Origin: Chloroflexota bacterium
GTDB lineage: Bacteria; Chloroflexota; Anaerolineae; Anaerolineales; Villigracilaceae
Direction of reading: 5' to 3'
Length of the DNA stretch: 64,000 bases
NCBI GenBank assembly: GCA_021414245.1
Contig: JAIOOU010000003.1
Span: forward strand, 778,825 to 842,824
The position numbers and the translations under genes were made by a program. Below, in pieces: positions 18,601-30,500 of the stretch; within the stretch, counting starts at the first letter, position 1; every line of letters starts with the position of its first letter. The notes below the pieces were generated by a model. The model did not search any database. It was not told the origin of the DNA and saw nothing but the letters and a program-made list of their open reading frames with translations.

Positions 18601-21551
18601 GTGACCCAGCGCAACTGACCCTGCTTGTCCTTTTGCTGCACGCTGTACCAGCGCCGTTCGACAAAATTGACGCTGACCTTCTGTCCTGCAACCGGTTGTG
18701 AATTCCAATCCAGCGCGACCACGCTGAAAGGCTGTTCCTCGCCCTGCGTGCCGATGTATCTTTCCTGGCGGATGCCCGCATAGACTTCGCTTTGATGAAC
18801 CACCACGCTGCTGCTGCCACTGACCGTGTTGCCAGCCATATCAGTCACGTTTGCATACAGGGTCATTTGCCGGCTGACCTTGTCCTTGCCAGAATTAAAT
18901 GCCTGTGAAATATCCAAATGACCATTTTGATCGGTGACGCCTTTGCCCTCGTTGAATACATTGTTCATGGTGCTTTGATCGGGTGACCAGGACAGATCGC
19001 GGTCCCAGTCCATGAAGCTGAACTGGCTGTATTTGGAGGTGGGTGTGAAATAGTAGATCGACGACTCGATATACCAGTTCGCCTGGGCATCCTTGAGAAC
19101 GCCGCCTGAATAATATTCCGCATCCAGCCCGAAGTTAACTGTGGCGCCGGTCAGGATATCCGTTTGATCGGGCGAAACACCCACTTCGAATTCGGGCTTT
19201 TTGTATTCCGCGACGCTGAATTGGACCGAGGTGATCGGTCCTTCCGTTTGTGCCGATGACGGGTACACATAAAGTTCGTACGAGCCGAGCGATACATCCC
19301 GGTCAAGTTTGACCGTGCCGCTGAAGCTGCCCTGATCGTTGACCGGCACATATTCCGAGAATATCTTCTCGCCCCATTGCTCCGCCACAACATACACTTT
19401 CTTCTGTACTGGCAGGCTGTAATGCAAGTCATCGTTTTCGCGCAGAATGCCTTTGAAAAACAATTCCTGATCGGGACGGTAGACCGGCCGGTCGGTATAC
19501 AGATAGCCAAACAGGTTTGTGGAGCCGCTGTAATAATTCTGGTAGAGGCCAAAGTCTCCGGCGCTGACGCCGCTGCCCCAATACAAGGCGGTAAACCCGA
19601 AGTGGTCTGCGTTCCCCACCTGTACATAATTTGCCGCATTCATATTCTTAATGTAGGCGAGTCCATCCTGGTCCGTGCTGGCGCTGCCGATTTTCACGAA
19701 CTGGTCATTGTAGAAGGTGACCGGGATGTTTTTTTGCGGGGCACCGCTTTCCAGATCCGTAACCCAGGCCAGCCCTTCGGAGGGAGATGCTTTAAGGGTG
19801 ACATTGTCGGTTGCCACGATAAACAAGCTGCCCTGATAAAAATTGCTTTTGTAGTCCAGCGGTTTTCCCTTCACGCCGATGAAGTAATAGCCTGTAGGCA
19901 GGGCTGCCCCGTTCTTGTCGGTAAATTTAAATAACTCACGGGATAACGAATTTCTGGCCTCACCAGGCCCAACTTTCCATTCACGTACAGCCCGGGCCTG
20001 GGGTCGGAAATCAGCCGGAGAGGTCGTGCCGGCGCTGAGTTTTCCGAAATCCTCAAAGGTAACAGGGTAAATGGAGACCGTGGCTTCTTCCAGGTTCATG
20101 TGTTCAAAATAAACTTCCTGGTCGCCTTTTGCGCGGTAGATCAACGGTGTCCACGGCAGGACGAGCCGCGCACTGGGGGAGAAATCCCCATTTTTAAATG
20201 TATAGGAAATTTCATCCTTGAGCTGGTTTCCGTACAGGTCCCGCATGCCGGGTAGGATCCGCACCACATAATCCGTGGCAGGTGCAAGTCCGAAGATGTT
20301 CAGGGTACGATCGTAGGAGTTGTAATACCAATCCGGGTTGCCTTCGAGCGCCGGAGTGATCTTGACGCGGCTTTTCATACTGTCAAAGTCCATGGGTGAG
20401 GCAAATGTGATCGTCAAGTAGGAGCTGAAAGTCCCCTTGGAATCCGGCGCGGGAAAAACGCCCACCACGGATGGCAGGGAAACAGTTGCAAATTGAACGC
20501 TTAGTCCCTCCCGGAGAGTCCCGCCGTCAGCCGCCTGGGCGCTTTCCGAGAGCGTTAACTTGTAAAAACTGGCGATCGTGAATTTTCCCCTTGGTTTGAT
20601 CGTTAATGAGGTCGAGCCATCGTCCCATTTAAAGTCCACCGGAAAATCCGCGGATGTTTCCCGATTGATGAGACTGAACGCACCCTCCGTGGATTCGCGC
20701 TTCATGGGTTGCTGAAAATTTACAATAAACACCTGATCGAGGGCAACGTCCCGTACTTCTTCGGTGGGATTTTCCGCCCCGCCTGCCAGGAGGTAATTAT
20801 AGATGGCTGGTGCCCGTGTATTGAATTGCCAGTGAAACGAATCCGCGAGCAGATTGCCCAGTGTGTCTTTCAAGCCCGCATCTACTTCGACCTGATAACC
20901 AGTCCCACTTAAAAGATACTGGTCCGGCTGAAAAACATACACTGAGGAATTAACCCATTCCCCCTTGCCCTCGATTGCGGGGCTGAAACGAAGTGGCTGG
21001 GGAAGCTTGTCCTGTTCTTCGACAATGGTAAGGGGCACCACGGGGTGGTTAAAAATGACCGTGATGCTGGAGGCCAGGTCCACATCCTGGGTGTCCGCTG
21101 CCGGAAACACCTGAGCTACTGCCAGTGCGTCGACGGTTGTAAATTCGATTTCAATGTTTTCAAGGGGGGAGGACCCGTCCGCGGCGGCAGCTTCGGTGGA
21201 GAAGGTCGCCAGATATGCGGTTCCGGGAGTCAAACGCGAATCGGGGACGAAGGAGACCGTCCGGGCATTCTGCCAGGTCAATTGACCGGGAACGCCGACG
21301 CCGCCGGATTGCAGGGAAAAGGACTCTGCAGTTTTCACCTTGTCCATGTCCTGGTCAAAAGTGAAAACCATGGATGGGGCAAGATCCAGCCGCTGACCTT
21401 CAATCGGTTCCTGCGCGACCACTTGTAGACCGGTGGGTTCTTTCTCAATGGAAAGCGGCGCATTCTCAAGGAAAATGCTTGTGCTGATGGTAAACAGCAA
21501 TGCCAGGATCAAGAGAGCGCCCAGCAGTCGCAGAAGTTTTTTGTTGTTCAT
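15645..21551 (-). CDS. Alpha-2-macroglobulin family protein (1968 aa)
   Basis: Repeated MG-like domains; thioester motif CMEQ in YPYLCMEQTISRFLP; bacterial A2M architecture. Confidence 0.9.
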   Translation of the reverse strand: MNNKKLLRLLGALLILALLFTISTSIFLENAPLSIEKEPTGLQVVAQEPIEGQRLDLAPSMVFTFDQDMDKVKTAESFSLQSGGVGVPGQLTWQNARTVSFVPDSRLTPGTAYLATFSTEAAAADGSSPLENIEIEFTTVDALAVAQVFPAADTQDVDLASSITVIFNHPVVPLTIVEEQDKLPQPLRFSPAIEGKGEWVNSSVYVFQPDQYLLSGTGYQVEVDAGLKDTLGNLLADSFHWQFNTRAPAIYNYLLAGGAENPTEEVRDVALDQVFIVNFQQPMKRESTEGAFSLINRETSADFPVDFKWDDGSTSLTIKPRGKFTIASFYKLTLSESAQAADGGTLREGLSVQFATVSLPSVVGVFPAPDSKGTFSSYLTITFASPMDFDSMKSRVKITPALEGNPDWYYNSYDRTLNIFGLAPATDYVVRILPGMRDLYGNQLKDEISYTFKNGDFSPSARLVLPWTPLIYRAKGDQEVYFEHMNLEEATVSIYPVTFEDFGKLSAGTTSPADFRPQARAVREWKVGPGEARNSLSRELFKFTDKNGAALPTGYYFIGVKGKPLDYKSNFYQGSLFIVATDNVTLKASPSEGLAWVTDLESGAPQKNIPVTFYNDQFVKIGSASTDQDGLAYIKNMNAANYVQVGNADHFGFTALYWGSGVSAGDFGLYQNYYSGSTNLFGYLYTDRPVYRPDQELFFKGILRENDDLHYSLPVQKKVYVVAEQWGEKIFSEYVPVNDQGSFSGTVKLDRDVSLGSYELYVYPSSAQTEGPITSVQFSVAEYKKPEFEVGVSPDQTDILTGATVNFGLDAEYYSGGVLKDAQANWYIESSIYYFTPTSKYSQFSFMDWDRDLSWSPDQSTMNNVFNEGKGVTDQNGHLDISQAFNSGKDKVSRQMTLYANVTDMAGNTVSGSSSVVVHQSEVYAGIRQERYIGTQGEEQPFSVVALDWNSQPVAGQKVSVNFVERRWYSVQQKDKQGQLRWVTSVKEIPVSKQEAVTGGDGTAQVSFIPPRGGVYKAIVTVRDSKGNTYQASTYVWVAGVEEIAWRQTNDRAFSLIADKDMYSPGDTAEILIAQPFAHKVYALVTYERGHIYKQEVILLDGSSTIYKLPITDELAPVAYVSVTVINGAQDGGAPDFKIGMTRINIDIKQKTINVSVTTDKQSAGPGDEITYTIETRDVLGRPVKADVSLAVVDKSALALAPANSAPMLASFYFDQPLSISTALGIVSSADDFNANYRKTIPDGSGNGGGGGGDLGIITVRENFKDTAVFQADVRTDENGVAKIKVKLPENLTTWSADVRAVTADSRVGQASSELVSTKPLFVQLQTPRFFVVGDQATIGATIFNNTENPLKVNVSLDAQGVDLKSAPLQSIEVNGRQQAYVTWDVLVRDEIERVDMTATAVSGQFSDASKPTLGTLSGQGIPVYNFTATETVGTSGMLTSANSVTESIQLPASLNFSDAKLSIEVSPSLAASMESGLTYLEDYPYLCMEQTISRFLPNVITTRALNAAGIPSPKQTDLDQQVNSALQRIYAKQKYDGGWNWWDGELSDPQTSAYAVYGLLEARDSGYVISEDVLATGITYLQENFPDLKRNDASWQYNRYAFMLYVLARADKLGAGQTNFIFENRASLDLYGEAYLAQAMYLLDQKDTRISTLLSDLATAAVQSASGAHWEEAGRDDWNWNSDTRTTAIVLNAFVQIDPKNPITANAVRWLMAHRDSGHWYSTQETAWSLIALTNWLVENREYETDYKYAIGLNGDLLKEAQADKENLTETVNLQVQLEDLLKDQANALVFTRGRGTGNLYYSAYLSTELPVESIQPLDQGMSLSRQYFTLDDPKTPITEIARGELVKVRLTMIVPAAVHFIVIDDPLPAGMEALDSSLATDTAVPSMYTKQDYTERGWGWWYFSHIELRDQKVVLSADYLPAGTYVYTYIIRAGTAGVFKVIPPTAAEFYFPDVGGRGAGSLFTVR

Positions 21552-21749
21552 TTTACATGTCTCCCAAAATGAGTATGCCCCTTGTTTTTAGAGGTGTCAA
21601 GTGGCCCTTCCGTTGAATCAACTGTATGGACGTATTAATGAAGGAGGAAGTTTCTTTTGAAGGAGCGGCGATTTAAATATGCGGGAATTGATTTTCGCGG
21701 TATAGTCAGGAAATTATTAACCTTATCCGCGTGCCTTGAGGTGATTTGA

Positions 21750-22694
21750 ATGTCGATCAATTCGTTTTTGAAATTAAAACCCGAGTATCGGGATTATGTC
21801 TGGGGAGGCGACCGGCTTCGCCCGGGGCAGCGTCCCACCGCGGAAGCCTGGGTGGTATGGGAGGGAAATCAGATTGAAACGGGAAAACTGGCCGGCAAAA
21901 CTTTGGGCGAGGCGGCCATTGAATACGGCGAGGCCTTGCTTGGCTCGAAGCCCCATTCCCGCACAGGCACGCGTTTCCCGCTGTTGGTGAAATTGTTGGA
22001 TTGCGAACAATGGCTGTCTTTACAGGTCCATCCCAACGATGAACAGGCGATTCAGCTTGAAGGTCCCGGTCATTTTGGAAAGACCGAAGCCTGGCATGTC
22101 CTTGATGCACAACCTGGCGCAAAATTAATTGCCGGAGTAAAGCCCGGTGTTCAAGCCGCGCAATTGGCCGATTCGATTCGCGATGGTTCGGTCAGCGAGG
22201 TTTCGCAATATGCAGAGGTGACCAGGGGGGATACGATCTTTATGCCTGCCGGGACCCTGCATGCGCTGGGACCCGGGCTGTTCATCTACGAAGTCCAGCA
22301 GACCTCGGATTTGACCTATCGGGTGTATGACTGGGGGCGCCCGCAAACAGAGGCCCGCCGCCTGCACATTGATAAATCCATCCAGGTGGCACGTCCAGAA
22401 AGATCGGTGCCGGTCATGTCCATGCCGGATGCAGGGGATGGCGCAAGCGTTCAATTGGTGTCTTGCGAATATTTCAGCCTTGATTTGCTGGCGGCATCCT
22501 CCCGGAATATCTCCTTGAATACGGCGGGGGAAAGTTTTCACGCCATCACGGTCATTGAAGGCAAGGCGCGTTTACAGGCCGGAACTGAAAAGATCGAGTT
22601 GGAAAATATGCAGACTGCGCTGGTCCCTGCCGGCATGGGGAAATATGAGCTCATACCGTTGGAGAATTGCCGTGCTTTGAAATCCGGTGTTTGA
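21750..22694 (+). CDS. manA: Mannose-6-phosphate isomerase, class I
   Basis: KPEYRDYVWGGDRL, LLVKLLDCEQWLSLQVHPND, FMPAGTLHALGPG. Confidence 0.9.
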   Translation: MSINSFLKLKPEYRDYVWGGDRLRPGQRPTAEAWVVWEGNQIETGKLAGKTLGEAAIEYGEALLGSKPHSRTGTRFPLLVKLLDCEQWLSLQVHPNDEQAIQLEGPGHFGKTEAWHVLDAQPGAKLIAGVKPGVQAAQLADSIRDGSVSEVSQYAEVTRGDTIFMPAGTLHALGPGLFIYEVQQTSDLTYRVYDWGRPQTEARRLHIDKSIQVARPERSVPVMSMPDAGDGASVQLVSCEYFSLDLLAASSRNISLNTAGESFHAITVIEGKARLQAGTEKIELENMQTALVPAGMGKYELIPLENCRALKSGV

Positions 22695-22701
22695 TTCTTT
22701 A

Positions 22702-23961
22702 TCAGGCCGTTGCGAACAGACACTTCAGATAGGCGCCCTGTTCAAAGGTGATCGGATGGTCGGCGGCGTGCCCGGTGCGTTCGATTTCCTTGAGTTTGCG
22801 GTTCGATTCCCCGGCGGATTGATGAATGTTATTGAAAAAGGCATCCGCGTCGATGCGGCTCGAGCAGGATGCCTGGACCAACGTCCCGCCGGAGCGCAGC
22901 ACCCCCAGACCGAGACGGGTCAGCTTCCGATATGCCGCCAGCCCGGCTGTGACCTGATCCTGGTTTTGAGCGAACATGGGCGGATCAATGATCACCAGGT
23001 CGAATTTTCTCCTTTGTGCTTCCATGCGCGCCAGCACTTCGAACGCATCTCCTGCGATGGTTTCGTGGATGGCGGCTTTAACCGGAGGGCAATCCTGATT
23101 GTATGAAAAATTATGCAGTGAGGCTTCGATGGCGGGAGTACTGAGGTCCACGCTGGTGACCTGGCTGGCGCCGCCCCGGGCGGCATATACGGAAAATCCG
23201 CCCGTGTAGGCAAACACATTCAGCACCGAACTGTTCATGGATAATTTTTCAACCCTGGCCCGGTTTTCGCGCTGGTCGAGAAAGAATCCCGTCTTTTGGC
23301 CGTGGATGGGATCACACTCAAATGTCAGGCCATTTTCCTTGAACAGAAGCAGGCCATCCGGGGAAGGACCCGAAAGGGTTGTCCCATCCGTAAGTCCGAA
23401 AAGGAGATCTGCAAGGGGTTTTAATGAGCGGCTTAATCGGAGAATTATTCGCACAGAAGGATTGGTCTTAACCAATGCCGTGCAAATGGAATTGAGATGG
23501 GGGATCCAGATCGGACTGTAGATCTTCAACACCAGGGTGTCGGCATAGCGATCGATCACCAGTCCGGGCAAGCCGTCGTTTTCGCCGTGGACCAACCGGT
23601 AGCCGTTGGTGATGAATTCGGCCGCCTGATCTGTGATCGGTTTTCGCAACAGATTGGCCTTGACCAGTTTTGACTCGAACCAGTGCGTGTCAATGATCGC
23701 GGGCTGGCGATGCTGTAAAATGCGGACCCGAATGGCAGAGGTTGGATCGTACAACCCGATCGCGAGGAATCTGCGTTTTGAATCGAAGATGACGGCCAGG
23801 TCACCGGGTGCGCCCTGGTGGCTTTGCTCCGTGATGGCTTGATCGAATATCCAGGGATGGCCCTGGCGCAGGGCGCGTTCGGCAGGTGCGCTGATTCGCA
23901 GCGCAATCCGCTTAGAACCGGCGGAGGGGAGGTTGGCGAGAAGAGGGGTTGATTCTGTCAT
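22702..23961 (-). CDS. Class I SAM-dependent rRNA methyltransferase (RlmI-like)
   Basis: PUA-like N-terminus (GHPWIFDQAI), GQKTGFFLDQRENR, VLNVFAYTGGFSVYAARGGA, DPPMFAQ. Confidence 0.9.
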   Translation of the reverse strand: MTESTPLLANLPSAGSKRIALRISAPAERALRQGHPWIFDQAITEQSHQGAPGDLAVIFDSKRRFLAIGLYDPTSAIRVRILQHRQPAIIDTHWFESKLVKANLLRKPITDQAAEFITNGYRLVHGENDGLPGLVIDRYADTLVLKIYSPIWIPHLNSICTALVKTNPSVRIILRLSRSLKPLADLLFGLTDGTTLSGPSPDGLLLFKENGLTFECDPIHGQKTGFFLDQRENRARVEKLSMNSSVLNVFAYTGGFSVYAARGGASQVTSVDLSTPAIEASLHNFSYNQDCPPVKAAIHETIAGDAFEVLARMEAQRRKFDLVIIDPPMFAQNQDQVTAGLAAYRKLTRLGLGVLRSGGTLVQASCSSRIDADAFFNNIHQSAGESNRKLKEIERTGHAADHPITFEQGAYLKCLFATA

Positions 23962-24034
23962 TCGAAAGGTTTTCTGTATAAACAGTATAATGCCCGGCTG
24001 TCCTTTTCGGTTTAATTCCCTGAAAACCGAAAAT

Positions 24035-24072
24035 AAATGGAAGGACTCTCGCCTGGAGAGTCCTTCCATTTT
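24035..24072. terminator. Terminator hairpin
   Basis: AAATGGAAGGACTCTC-GCCTG-GAGAGTCCTTCCATTT. Confidence 0.75.
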
Positions 24073-24077
24073 GCTAA

Positions 24078-24413
24078 TTATTTGATGGATACCAGTTCGA
24101 CATCGAAGATCAGGGTGGCGTTCGGGGGGATCACGCCGCCGGCTCCGCTTTCTCCATATCCAAGATTTGGGGGAATGATCAATTGAGCCTTGCCGCCGAC
24201 TTTCATCAGGGCGATGCCTTCATCCCAGCCTTTAATGACATTGCCTTTTCCCAGCGGGAAGGTGATTGGTTCACCCCGGCTGTGAGAGCTGTCAAAGACC
24301 TTTCCGTCCTGGAATTTTCCGGTGTAATGCACACTGACGATCTTGCCTTTTACCGCCTGGGCGCCTGATCCTGCTTCGATTTCAATGTATTCCAATCCGC
24401 TGTCCGTTATCAT
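24078..24413 (-). CDS. FKBP-type peptidyl-prolyl isomerase
   Basis: VSVHYTGKFQDGKVFDSSHSRGEPITFPLGKGNVIKGWDEGIALMKVGGKAQLIIPPNLGYGESG. Confidence 0.95.
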   Translation of the reverse strand: MITDSGLEYIEIEAGSGAQAVKGKIVSVHYTGKFQDGKVFDSSHSRGEPITFPLGKGNVIKGWDEGIALMKVGGKAQLIIPPNLGYGESGAGGVIPPNATLIFDVELVSIK

Positions 24414-24523
24414 GTCGTCTCCTTGTCAAGAATTTGAGCGCAATTGTAACCGCACAGCACTATAATGGTGGGGGAACCTGCAGACAGTCGGGAGCGTCCT
24501 GATCCTGAACGGAGGGCATTCAA

Positions 24524-27500
24524 ATGGCAGATCAAAAGAAAACACGCGGCAGAAATTTTTCTGCGACCCTGACAGGCATTTTGATCCTGATCGGGATTGG
24601 CGCAGTGGTTTTGTTGTTGAAGTGGATTGAATCCAGCGCTTCGATCCCGACCCCGAGCCTGGTGTCTGCATCGGCAGGCACGTCGCAGCCCGTGATTCAA
24701 GTGACTGGTCAACCGACGAAAGCCTATGGCATTCGGATCGGGTTGAGCGACGGACAATCCCGGCCGCAAACCGCTTCAGTAAACCCGGTTTTAACCGGCG
24801 AGGCTCTTTCGCCTGAAGAGATCGAATTAATCTACTCGCGTCTGCCGAACCTGCCCCTTGATTTTAGTCAACAGGCGGAGTTCAATCTGCCGACGCAGAT
24901 TCTGCCCCCGCCACGGCCTGGTAACACGATCAAGGAAAGCTTCCCGCCCCTTGAATCTGAACCAGCTCACGGTGCGCCCGATACGGGTCCTCTGCAAGTT
25001 CTGCGATTTGCCCCGGAAGGGGAAATCCCGGTGGCGCCTTTTATCAGCGTGACTTTCAATCAGCCAATGGTTCCCTTGGGGATTTTGGGTGATCTGGCCG
25101 AAAAAGATGTGCCGGTTCGAATCGAACCGTCCATCTCCGGCACCTGGCGCTGGCTGGGGACCAAAACCCTGACCTTTGAATACGATTCGAAATTGTTCGA
25201 CCGCCTTCCGAAGGCGACCGAATATCGCGTTACCGTCCCGGCCGGGACCACATCCGCCACGGGCGGTGTTTTGGCGGAGCCAGTTTCCTGGTCGTTTAAA
25301 ACAACTCCTCCGAAAGTATTACTAAGTTATCCGAATGATTCCCCGCAGCCTTTAAATCCAATTTTCTTTATTGCCTTTGACCAGCGCATCGATCCCTCCG
25401 CGGTTTTGAAGACCGTACAGGTGAAGGCCGGGAACCAGCCGCTCCATATTGCCCTGGCGAGCGAGGCGGAGATCGAAAAGGATGAACAGGTCAGCCAGTT
25501 GGTGAAGGATGCGGCTGAAGGACATTGGCTGGCTTTTCGTGCGGACCAAACCCTTCCGCAGGAAACACAGATCTTTGTGTTTATCGGACCGGATACCCCC
25601 TCCGCCGAAGGATCCTTGAAGACGGTCGAAACCCAATCCTATAATTTTTCGACCTATGCGCCGCTGCGGATCGATGAATACACCTGTTCCTGGTACGATG
25701 AGCAATGTCCGCCGTTCACACCCTTCTATATCCGTTTCAACAACCCGCTTGATACTGATGTGTTCAGCGAAGAGATGATCAAGATCGAACCTGAAATTCC
25801 AGGGCTTTTGATCAATGTGTACGGCGATATGATTAACATCAGCGGCGAAACGAAGGGACAGACCCAATATACGGTCACAGTCTCCGGAAAAATCCAGGAT
25901 GCTTTCGGCCAGCAACTGGGGCGGGACGCGCGGCTGACCTTCAAGGTGGGCAAGGCGCAACCCGTCCTGATCAACCCTGGACAGATCTTCCAGACCCTTG
26001 ACCCGACCTCCGCCAAAGCCATTTATTCAGTCTATGCGGTCAACTACAAAAAACTTCATCTAAAGATCTATGCGGTCAAGCCTGCAGATTGGCCGGCCTA
26101 CAAAACCTATCTCGGCAATTGGCAGAACACGGATGTCCCGTTGCGAATGCCGGGCATTCTGGTGACCGACAAGGATCTGAATTTGGACCTTCCGAATGAC
26201 ACCCTGACCCAGGTGGATATTAATTTAAACCAGTTCATGAGCGGTGCCTTTGGTCATTTCGTGGTGATCGTGGAACCGCCTGCCGGGATGTTTGAAACTG
26301 AAAACGAGAAATGGCAGCGTTTTTCGCAGACCATTATCACCTGGGTGCAGGTGACCCGGATCGGCCTGGATGCATACAACGATCAGGATCAAATGGTTGC
26401 ATGGGTAACCGATCTTACGGACGGCTCTCCTTTGTCCGGGGTCAACATCCAGGCAAATAACGGGAGTGTTTCAAGTTTAAGCAACACAGAAGGCGTGGCC
26501 CGTTTTAACCTTCCAAACGGAGCATCTTATCTGATCGCCCGCAGCGGTGCGGATGAAGCCATTTTGCCGCACTCGACCTACTATTGGGGGGACGATGTTT
26601 GGGCTGCGAACCGGCCCGCGGACTCGCTGCGCTGGTATGTGTTTGACGATCGTCAAATGTACCGTCCCGGTGAAGAGGTTCATGTCAAAGGCTGGCTGCG
26701 ACGGATCGGCGGCGGCAGGGATGGGGATGTGGAATTGGTTGGAAGCACTGCGGGGCCGATTGGTTATCAGGTCACAGATCCATTTGGAAATGAATTGAGT
26801 GCCGGGCAGGCGGAGGTGAATGCGCTGGGCGGCTTCGACTTTGTCCTTTCGATTCCAAAGGAAGTCAATCTGGGCACGGCGCAAATCAACCTGACTGCCA
26901 GCGGCGGATTGGATGGAAGCCAGTTCTATCATTCATTCCAGATACAGGAATTTCGACGGCCTGAATTTGAGGTCAACGCCCGCAATGAGACCGCTGGGCC
27001 GTACTATGCCGGTGACCATGCCACTCTTGCGGTGGATGCAAAATACTACGCCGGCGGCGGGCTGCCCAATGCCGATGTCACCTGGCAGGTGACCACCTCG
27101 CCGGGAAGTTACTCTCCTCCCAACTGGCCGGATTTTTCCTTTGGCACTTGGCAGCCATGGTGGCTTTATTATTATGATGGAATTGGATATCCCGGCGGAG
27201 GCGATTCGCAAACTGAAACCTTCATCGGCAGGACCGACGCCTCCGGCACGCATTATCTGAACCTTGATTTCACACAGGTCGGCGATCCCGCCAAAGACCC
27301 ACGGCCCTACAGTGTCGTCGCCCAGGCCACAGTCATGGATGTGAATCTACAAGCCTGGAGCAGTACCACCACCCTGCTTGTTCATCCGGCCGATCTATAT
27401 GTGGGTCTCCGCAGTGACAGTTATTTTGTCGAACGGGGCAAACCGCTTAAGGTGGATTTCATTGTCACAGACTTGGATGGTCATGCGGTCGAGAACCGTT

Positions 27501-30500
27501 CCGTGCAGATCACGGCCGGCAGGACGGAATGGAAATTGAGAAAGGGGGAGTGGGTCGAAGAGGTGGTGGATCAGCAAAGCTGCCCGATTCTTTCCGGACT
27601 TGAGCCTGGTTCGTGTTCCTTTGAGATTCCCGCCGGCGGTAGTTACCAGATCACCGCCACCGTAACGGATGAAGCTGGACGCAAAAACCAGAGTCGCATG
27701 ACGCGCTGGGTCAGCGGGGGCCAGCAGCCTCCGGCTCGCAATGTGGAACAGGAAAAAGTCACCCTCATCCCGGATCGGCAGACCTACGAGTCGGGTGACA
27801 CGGCGCGGATTCTGGTGCAGTCGCCCTTTGGCCCTGCAGAAGGAATGCTGACGGTCAGTCGCAGCGGCATCCTTTATTCCACCCGTTTTCGCGTGGTGGA
27901 TGGTTCCGTCACCCTGCAAATTCCCATTGAAGAAAAATATATTCCCAACCTGAATATCCAGGTGGACCTGGTGGGTTCCGCTCCGCGCAGCGATGATCTT
28001 GGCAATGTGATGGAGAATGTGCCGGCACGCCCGGCTTATGCAAGCGGACAGTTGAACTTAAGCATTCCTCCACGGCAGCGCAGCCTGTCCCTGCAAGTGA
28101 TTCCAGATTCGTCCGCCCTGGAGCCGGGTGGTGAAACGACCTTGAATGTCAGCGTAAAGGACGCCAACGGGCTGCCGGTTTCGGATGCTGAGCTGGCTGT
28201 GGTCGTCGTGGATGAAGCCATTCTGGCTTTGACGAATTATGAAATAAGCGATCCGTTGGATGTTTTCTATGCGGATCGATCCTCCTACCTCACCAGTGTA
28301 TATGGCCGCGCCAGCATTATCCTGGCCAACCCGCAAACTTTGGCGGGTGAAGCCAGTCAAAATATAGCCCGGGATGCCATGGGTTTGGGCGGTGCGCCTT
28401 CAGCCACCGAGGCTCCGGCGGCTGCGGAGCTGGCTGCCCCGCAGGATAAATCTGAAAATAATCCTTCGACGATTGCCCTTCGTTCGGATTTCAACCCTCT
28501 GGCAATATTTGCCCCCACAGTCAGGACTGGACCTGATGGGGAAGCAAAAATCCTGGTCAAGCTGCCTGATAACCTGACCCGCTATCGGGTCATGGTGGTG
28601 GCGGTGGATGCGGGCGGCACCCAATTTGGAATGGGCGAGTCCAACATCACGGCCCGCCTGCCGCTGATGGTGCGCCCGTCCGCGCCGCGCTTCCTTAACT
28701 TTGGAGACAAATTTGAGTTGCCGGTGGTGCTTCAGAATCAAACCGGTCAGCCCATGACCGTGGAGGTGGTTGCCCGTGCGGCCAATCTGGAACTCGGAAA
28801 TTCCGGCCTGCGTGTGACCGTCCCGGCCAATGACAGGGTGGAGGTGCGGTTCCCGGCAGCGACCATCCAGGCTGGCAGTACCCATATTCTGTTTGCGGCT
28901 GTCTCTGGAAACTATTCCGATGCTGCCAGTGTTGACCTGCCTGTGTACACGCCGGCTACCAGCGAGGCTTTTGCCACTTATGGCGTCATCGATGAGGGTT
29001 CCGTCGCCCAGCCGGTTTTACGCCCGAGCGATGTCTTTCCGCAATTTGGCGGCCTGGAGGTCAGCACATCCTCGACCGCACTCCAATCCCTGACTGATGC
29101 GGTTCTGTATCTGGTTGCGTACCCTTATGAATGTTCCGAACAGCTGGCCTCGCGCATCCTGGCAGTGGCTTCCCTGCGGGATGTCCTGAGCGCATTCAAG
29201 GCAGACGGGCTGCCTGCTCCCGCAGAAATGGAATCCGCTGTCAGCCGGGATATTGAACGCCTGCAGGGTATGCAAAACGATGACGGCGGTTTCCCTTATT
29301 GGCGGCGTGGATTCGAATCGGTTCCGTTCAATAGCATCCATGTCACCCACGCCTTGATCCGTGCGCAGGAGAAGGGGTACGCAATTCCGGATGAGATGCT
29401 TTTAAACGCCCGGAATTATCTGAAGAATATCGAGGATCATTATCCATCCTGGTATGGTGAACAAACCCGCTGGACATTAAGCGCATATGCCCTGTATGTT
29501 CGTAATCTGATGGGTGACCGGGACGCCCGCAAGGCTGAAAATCTGATCGACAATGCCGGCCTGGATAACCTATCCATGGAGGCCATTGGCTGGCTGTGGC
29601 CGGTGATCGACGATGAAACCCAGCTCACGGCGATCCGCACTTATGTCAATAATCATGTTGTCGAAACCTCAGGTGCGGCCAACTTCACGACTGCCTATGA
29701 CGATCAGACCTATCTGCTGCTTAGCTCCGACCGCCGCACCGATGCGATCCTGCTGGATGCCCTGATGGATGATAATCCGCAAAGCGACCTGATCCCCAAG
29801 ATGGTCAATGGGCTGCTGGCGCACCGCGCGCGAGGCCGTTGGGAGAACACCCAGGAGAACGTATTTATTCTTCTGGCTCTTGACCGGTATTTCAATATCT
29901 ATGAATCCCAGACACCGGATTTTGTGGCGGGAATCTGGCTGGGCGATACCTATGCCGGAAGCAACGAATTCCGCGGGCGCACAACAGATCAATATGAAAC
30001 AATGATTCCAATGGGTTATGTACTTAATGAAACTTCGGCCGGCGGGACTCGCGACCTGATTCTTTCCAAGGAAGGTACGGGCAGGCTTTATTATCGACTG
30101 GGCCTGCAATACGCGCCCAAGGATCTGGACCTTGACCCACTTGACATGGGCTTTGTTGTTCAACGCCGATATGAATCCCTGGACGACCCTGCGGATGTGG
30201 TGCTGGATAAAAATGGCGTCTGGCATATTCAGGCCGGGACGCGGGTGAAGATCACCATCACAATGGAGGCAGATAACCGACGCTATCACGTTGCCCTCCT
30301 GGATCCGCTCCCGGCCGGCCTGGAAATCGTCAACCCGGCACTGGCAATATCCGAGAATATTCCCCAGGACCCAACCAGTCCGGATTATCGCTATGGCTGG
30401 TGGTGGTGGGGACCCTGGTATGAACATCAAAATATGCGTGATGACCGTGCAGAAGCATTCACCTCCCTGTTGTGGGAGGGAGTGTATGAATATACCTACA